A stretch of 9,325 nt of DNA from CAZUHK01 sp964620345 (GTDB lineage Bacteria; Planctomycetota; Phycisphaerae; Phycisphaerales; Zrk34): positions 1 to 9,325 of the forward strand of contig CAZUHK010000135.1 in the NCBI GenBank assembly GCA_964620345.1, given 5' to 3'. A program made the position numbers and the translations under genes. Positions 6,977-9,325 of the stretch are shown here, in pieces (position 1 is the first letter of the stretch; the number at the start of each line of letters is the position of its first letter). The notes under the pieces were generated by a model. The model saw only the letters and a list, made by a program, of their open reading frames with translations, was not told where the DNA came from and searched no databases.

Positions 6977-6999
6977 GCCGGCCTGTCGCACCGGCCGGC
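6977..6999. terminator. GC-rich hairpin between convergent PTPS and MFS genes
   Basis: A perfect 7-base-pair inverted repeat (GCCGGCC at 6977-6983, GGCCGGC at 6993-6999) with a 9-base loop sits in the 31-base gap between two convergent genes. It begins 4 bases after the PTPS stop and ends 4 bases short of the MFS stop. It could stop transcription from both sides, but neither strand has a T-run, so intrinsic termination is uncertain. Confidence 0.4.
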
Positions 7000-7003
7000 T
7001 GAT

Positions 7004-8164
7004 TCATCGCCGCGATGGATCGCGTCTTGCGGTCGCGATCAGGCCGATCGCCGTGGCAACCAACAACGCCGATCCGGGCAGATACGTCCGCCACGCCAGC
7101 GCTCCGGCGGTGTTCCATGCCAGCAGGCCGAAGCAGATCGGCCCGACCACGAACGCGCCGCCGGCGATCGTTTCAACCCAGCCGATGCTGCGCGTGGGTT
7201 GCTCGGCATCAACATTGGCGTAATACAGCGCGTGGAAGACGGTGATCGCCTCGGCCGTGCCCACCCCCATGACCGCCAGCAGCGCCAGCCACGGCCGATC
7301 GGCCGCGGGCATCAGCCCGAACGCCGCGGCGCCGATGAGCACGCCGGCGATCATCCAGCCCGGCCCGCGCAGCCGGCGACGCAGCCGCGCCAGCACCATG
7401 CCCCACACCGGCACCATCGCGAACATCGCAAACAGGCCCATCGCCAGCACCTGGTCCGACCAGCCGCGGGCCTCGCAGACATACGGCCAGAGCGTCGCGT
7501 AAAGCCCACGGATCACCAGGCCCACGGTGAAAAACGCCCAACGCGAGGCGACCCGCTGGCGACGTGTCGAGGCGAAGGCGGCGTGGGGCTGGTCGCCGTG
7601 GTCAGTCCGCGGGGCGAACTGGGCGATCAGCCAGACCACCGTGTGGGCCGCGGCCAGGCCGATCGCGATCCCCGCGATGATGCCGACCGGCTGCTGCTTG
7701 AACCATGCGGCGAGGAACGGCCCGATCGCCGCGCCGCCGCCCCACGCCACGTTGTACGCCGCGACCGACCAAGCCGTCGTGCGGAACGGCCGCACGTGCC
7801 CCATGTTCACCTGGAACGGCACGTAGTAGTGCCCGATGCACACGCCGATCAGACCCGCGAACAACACGAACGCCGCAAACCGATCGATCGCGATCGCCCC
7901 CAGGCCAATCGCCACAGCGGCCAGGATCATGCTCACCAGCAGCCACGGGGCGCTGCGCACCGTGACCCACCGGCCCGCGACGGCCGAGCTGACGGCGTAA
8001 CCGGCCGAACCCATCGCGGCGATGAGCATCTGCCGCGCCGGCGGCTCGCCCATCGCCACCGCACGCAGATACATCCACGAGATCAGCAACGCCCACAGCG
8101 CCTCGACCAGCATCGGGGCGATGAGCAATTGGCCGAGCTTGCGAACCGATACGCCACGCCACAC
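7004..8164 (-). CDS. Major facilitator superfamily (MFS) transporter, substrate unknown
   Basis: Integral inner-membrane protein of 386 residues with about twelve hydrophobic helices in two groups of six. Approximate helices are 11-36, 45-66, 72-93, 96-117, 129-154, 158-183, 209-229, 237-258, 268-286, 290-312, 328-350 and 360-379. A basic cytoplasmic linker (about 184-208) separates the halves, as in MFS proteins. Basic clusters at 199-208 and 260-267 and after the last helix suggest cytoplasmic loops. I see no motif that identifies the substrate, and the classic MFS motif A between helices 2 and 3 is weak (GRWVTVR, 64-70). The GTG at 8164 is used because AAAGG lies 8 bases upstream. The gene is transcribed alone: the rplU terminator precedes it and it converges with the PTPS gene. 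A perfect dyad 26 bases before the start may be a control site. A non-MFS permease fold is possible but less likely. Confidence 0.8.
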   Translation of the reverse strand: MWRGVSVRKLGQLLIAPMLVEALWALLISWMYLRAVAMGEPPARQMLIAAMGSAGYAVSSAVAGRWVTVRSAPWLLVSMILAAVAIGLGAIAIDRFAAFVLFAGLIGVCIGHYYVPFQVNMGHVRPFRTTAWSVAAYNVAWGGGAAIGPFLAAWFKQQPVGIIAGIAIGLAAAHTVVWLIAQFAPRTDHGDQPHAAFASTRRQRVASRWAFFTVGLVIRGLYATLWPYVCEARGWSDQVLAMGLFAMFAMVPVWGMVLARLRRRLRGPGWMIAGVLIGAAAFGLMPAADRPWLALLAVMGVGTAEAITVFHALYYANVDAEQPTRSIGWVETIAGGAFVVGPICFGLLAWNTAGALAWRTYLPGSALLVATAIGLIATARRDPSRR

Positions 8165-8189
8165 AGGCCGAACCTTTCACCACAACGGC

Positions 8190-8210
8190 CGCGAGGATAC
8201 CAACCTCGCG
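8190..8210. promoter_or_regulatory. Perfect 7-7-7 dyad upstream of the MFS gene, possible operator
   Basis: CGCGAGG (8190-8196) and CCTCGCG (8204-8210) form a perfect inverted repeat around a 7-base spacer. It lies 26 bases upstream of the MFS GTG start. The minus strand contains TATCCT (8199-8194) inside the dyad, a possible -10 element without a clear -35 partner. The layout fits a dimeric repressor site over a promoter, or a 5'-leader hairpin. Regulation is inference. Confidence 0.45.
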
Positions 8211-8280
8211 AAATTCGATCGCTCAAGTATCCCGCTTCGTGTGCTTCGTTTCCTGGCGAGCGGCGTGGCGGCAACCGCGA

Positions 8281-8313
8281 AATAAAAAACCGCCCCGAAC
8301 ATCGTGGGGCGGT
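8281..8313 (-). terminator. Rho-independent terminator of rplU
   Basis: On the minus strand an 8-base-pair GC-rich stem (8313-8306 with 8296-8289, 9-base loop) is followed immediately by T6 (8289-8284), then ATT. The stem begins 29 bases after the rplU stop codon. This is the only textbook intrinsic terminator in the window. It insulates the MFS gene downstream on the same strand and argues that rplU is the last gene of its transcript. Confidence 0.93.
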
Positions 8314-8342
8314 CCCTGTTGCTTGCTAGCCCTCAGCGGGGT

Positions 8343-8660
8343 TCAGGCGGTGATCTTGGTCACCTTCACGCGCAGGAAGCGCTGACGATGGCCCTTCTTG
8401 CGGCGGTAGCCCTTGCGCCGCCTGAACTTGATGATCGTGATCTTCTCGCCGCGCACCTCGGTGAGCACGTCGGCCTCGACGGTCGCGCCGTCGAGCGTGG
8501 GCGTGCCGATTCTCGGCTCACCGTCTTCGCCGCCGACGAACAGCACCCTGTCGAAGTTGATCGTCTCGGGCGTGTCATCGCCCTGGCGCAGGTCCACGCG
8601 GAGGATGTCGCCCTCGCTGACCTTGAATTGCGTGCCGCTGTCCTCGATGACTGCATACAT
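8343..8660 (-). CDS. rplU: 50S ribosomal protein L21
   Basis: Large-subunit ribosomal protein that binds 23S rRNA. The 105-residue length is typical (E. coli 103). The N-terminal MYAVIEDSGTQFKVSEGD, the central FDRVLFVGG (56-64), and the basic C-terminal stretch with FRRRKGYRRKKGHRQ (79-93) are canonical L21. The ATG at 8660 has GGAG 9 bases upstream, one of the best ribosome binding sites here. In many bacteria rplU is followed by rpmA (L27), and often obgE; here a strong terminator follows and no L27 gene is present. A candidate promoter lies in the 79-base gap after the uracil-DNA glycosylase gene, so rplU is probably expressed on its own. Confidence 0.98.
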   Translation of the reverse strand: MYAVIEDSGTQFKVSEGDILRVDLRQGDDTPETINFDRVLFVGGEDGEPRIGTPTLDGATVEADVLTEVRGEKITIIKFRRRKGYRRKKGHRQRFLRVKVTKITA

Positions 8661-8692
8661 GGCCGGTCGCTCCGTGTTCGGTCGAGCCGCGT

Positions 8693-8721
8693 AAAGTAGT
8701 CACCCAGCGGCGCGATTGCAA
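8693..8721 (-). promoter_or_regulatory. Candidate sigma-70-type promoter for rplU
   Basis: Reading the minus strand, TTGCAA (8721-8716) is separated by exactly 17 bases from TACTTT (8698-8693). This would start transcription near 8686, about 26 bases before the rplU ATG. The match to consensus is moderate (4/6 and 3/6), but spacing and position are good, and the surroundings are otherwise GC-rich. Confidence 0.45.
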
Positions 8722-8739
8722 GCGAACGGGCGGTTGAAT

Positions 8740-9294
8740 TCAGCCGACCCCCAGCTTGCCCATCGCCGCCTGCAGATCGCTCCAGACGCGCTGGCGGTTT
8801 TCCTTGGTGTACTGGCGCAGCAGGTAGGCCGGGTGAAACGTGGGCATCAGAGGTATGCCACGGTAGTCGCGCCAGGCGCCGCGGGCACGGGTGATCGCCA
8901 GCTTGGGCTCATCCAGCAGGTACTTGGCCGAGGTCGCGCCCAGGCAGACGATCACCTTGGGCCGAACGATGTCGACCTGCTTTTCCAGCCAGGGCAGCCA
9001 CAGCGATGCCTCGTCGGGCGTGGGCACGCGATTGCCCGGTGGGCGGGTCTTGGCGATGTTGGCGATGTACACCTGCTGCCGCTGGAGTTTCATCGCGGCG
9101 ATCTGCTTGTCGAGCAGTTGGCCGGCGCGGCCGACGAACGGTCGGCCCTGGGCGTCTTCCTCGGCGCCGGGGCCTTCGCCGATGAACATCAGCTCGGCGT
9201 TCGGATCGCCCTCGCCGAACACGACGCGGCTCCATCCGTCGCGCGGCCAGTTGGCCTCGATCCAGGCGGTCAACTCATCTTGCAGCGCCGCCAA
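8740..9294 (-). CDS. Uracil-DNA glycosylase, family 4-like, lacking the iron-sulfur cysteines
   Basis: Predicted to remove uracil from DNA in base excision repair. The 184-residue protein has the family 4 core: VFGEGDP (25-31), motif 1 GEGPGAEED (39-47), GRPFVGRAGQLLD (50-62), NIAKTRPPGNR (79-89) and FHPAYLLR (153-160, motif 2 with His154). Characterised family 4 enzymes carry a [4Fe-4S] cluster on four cysteines: a pair before VFGEG, one in KCRPP and one about 16-17 residues later. None is present here: no cysteine precedes Val25, Thr83 occupies the KCRPP position, and Trp99 or a neighbour the last. The only cysteine, Cys117, is in a beta strand. The TTG start at 9294 is tentative. An in-frame TAG lies 15 bases upstream at 9309-9307, there is no Shine-Dalgarno, and a hairpin abuts the start. 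The true protein may start differently or have lost an N-terminal part. Lies 79 bases upstream of rplU on the same strand. Confidence 0.85.
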   Translation of the reverse strand: MAALQDELTAWIEANWPRDGWSRVVFGEGDPNAELMFIGEGPGAEEDAQGRPFVGRAGQLLDKQIAAMKLQRQQVYIANIAKTRPPGNRVPTPDEASLWLPWLEKQVDIVRPKVIVCLGATSAKYLLDEPKLAITRARGAWRDYRGIPLMPTFHPAYLLRQYTKENRQRVWSDLQAAMGKLGVG

Positions 9295-9297
9295 TGC

Positions 9298-9319
9298 TTC
9301 GGCCCGCTACTGGGCCGAA
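9298..9319. other. Inverted repeat just upstream of the uracil-DNA glycosylase start
   Basis: TTCGGCCC (9298-9305) and GGGCCGAA (9312-9319) form a perfect 8-base-pair stem with a 6-base loop. It ends 3 bases before the presumed TTG start and contains the in-frame TAG codon on the minus strand. It could be a terminator of an upstream gene or an RNA structure masking initiation. No T-run follows on the minus strand, and the window ends 6 bases further on the plus strand. Confidence 0.45.
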
Positions 9320-9325
9320 ATGGCT

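Noticed and set aside
8234..8249. Direct repeat GCTTCGT ... GCTTCGT with 9-bp period upstream of the MFS gene
   Set aside because: Only two short copies and poorly placed for a promoter element; likely chance.
7199..8329. Plus-strand 376-codon frame opposite the MFS transporter
   Set aside because: The product is rich in Arg, His and Pro without domains, typical of the reverse complement of a hydrophobic membrane protein gene, and it runs through the rplU terminator.
8661..8739. L21-type autoregulatory leader upstream of rplU
   Set aside because: The predicted leader is only about 26 bases, too short for a structured ribosomal-protein leader, and no conserved fold is apparent.

Overview
This window is GC-rich, densely coded bacterial DNA with eight protein genes. 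No stretch longer than about 180 bases lacks a gene, and I see no RNA gene, transposon or CRISPR array. The organism makes lipid A and a heptose-containing LPS inner core, so it has a Gram-negative outer membrane, and it encodes a class B penicillin-binding protein. High GC, sparse Shine-Dalgarno sites, GTG/TTG starts and the gene mix would fit a Planctomycetota lineage such as Phycisphaerae, or a relative in the PVC group. That placement is inference, with no marker gene to prove it.

Layout. Bases 23-1801 (+) encode an FtsI/PBP2-type peptidoglycan transpeptidase that begins 9 bases after a stop codon probably ending an upstream gene. It converges on a four-gene minus-strand cluster, read in the order GT9 heptosyltransferase (6132-5062), Maf NTP pyrophosphatase (5060-4455), LpxK lipid A 4'-kinase (4458-3397) and HldE heptose kinase/adenylyltransferase (3333-1843). 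The first three are nearly contiguous: a 1-base gap, then a 4-base overlap. LpxK and HldE are separated by 63 bases largely filled by a 7-copy tandem octamer repeat. HldE makes the ADP-heptose precursor, LpxK finishes the lipid A anchor, and the GT9 enzyme probably adds heptose, so the cluster links lipid A to inner core assembly.

Divergent from it, on the plus strand, is a two-domain 6-pyruvoyl-tetrahydropterin synthase-like protein (6175-6972). Its C-terminal domain is intact and resembles animal PTPS, and its N-terminal domain is a degenerate T-fold copy. A convergent minus-strand MFS transporter follows (8164-7004), with a perfect dyad upstream of its start. The right end holds rplU (8660-8343, minus), with a clear rho-independent terminator and a candidate promoter. 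Upstream of it, on the same strand, is a family 4-like uracil-DNA glycosylase (9294-8740) that lacks the usual iron-sulfur cysteines.

Most of the window is housekeeping. The points most worth checking are the octamer array before hldE, the PTPS fusion with its possible internal start, and the cysteine-free uracil-DNA glycosylase. I see no obvious new multi-gene system such as a defence island.
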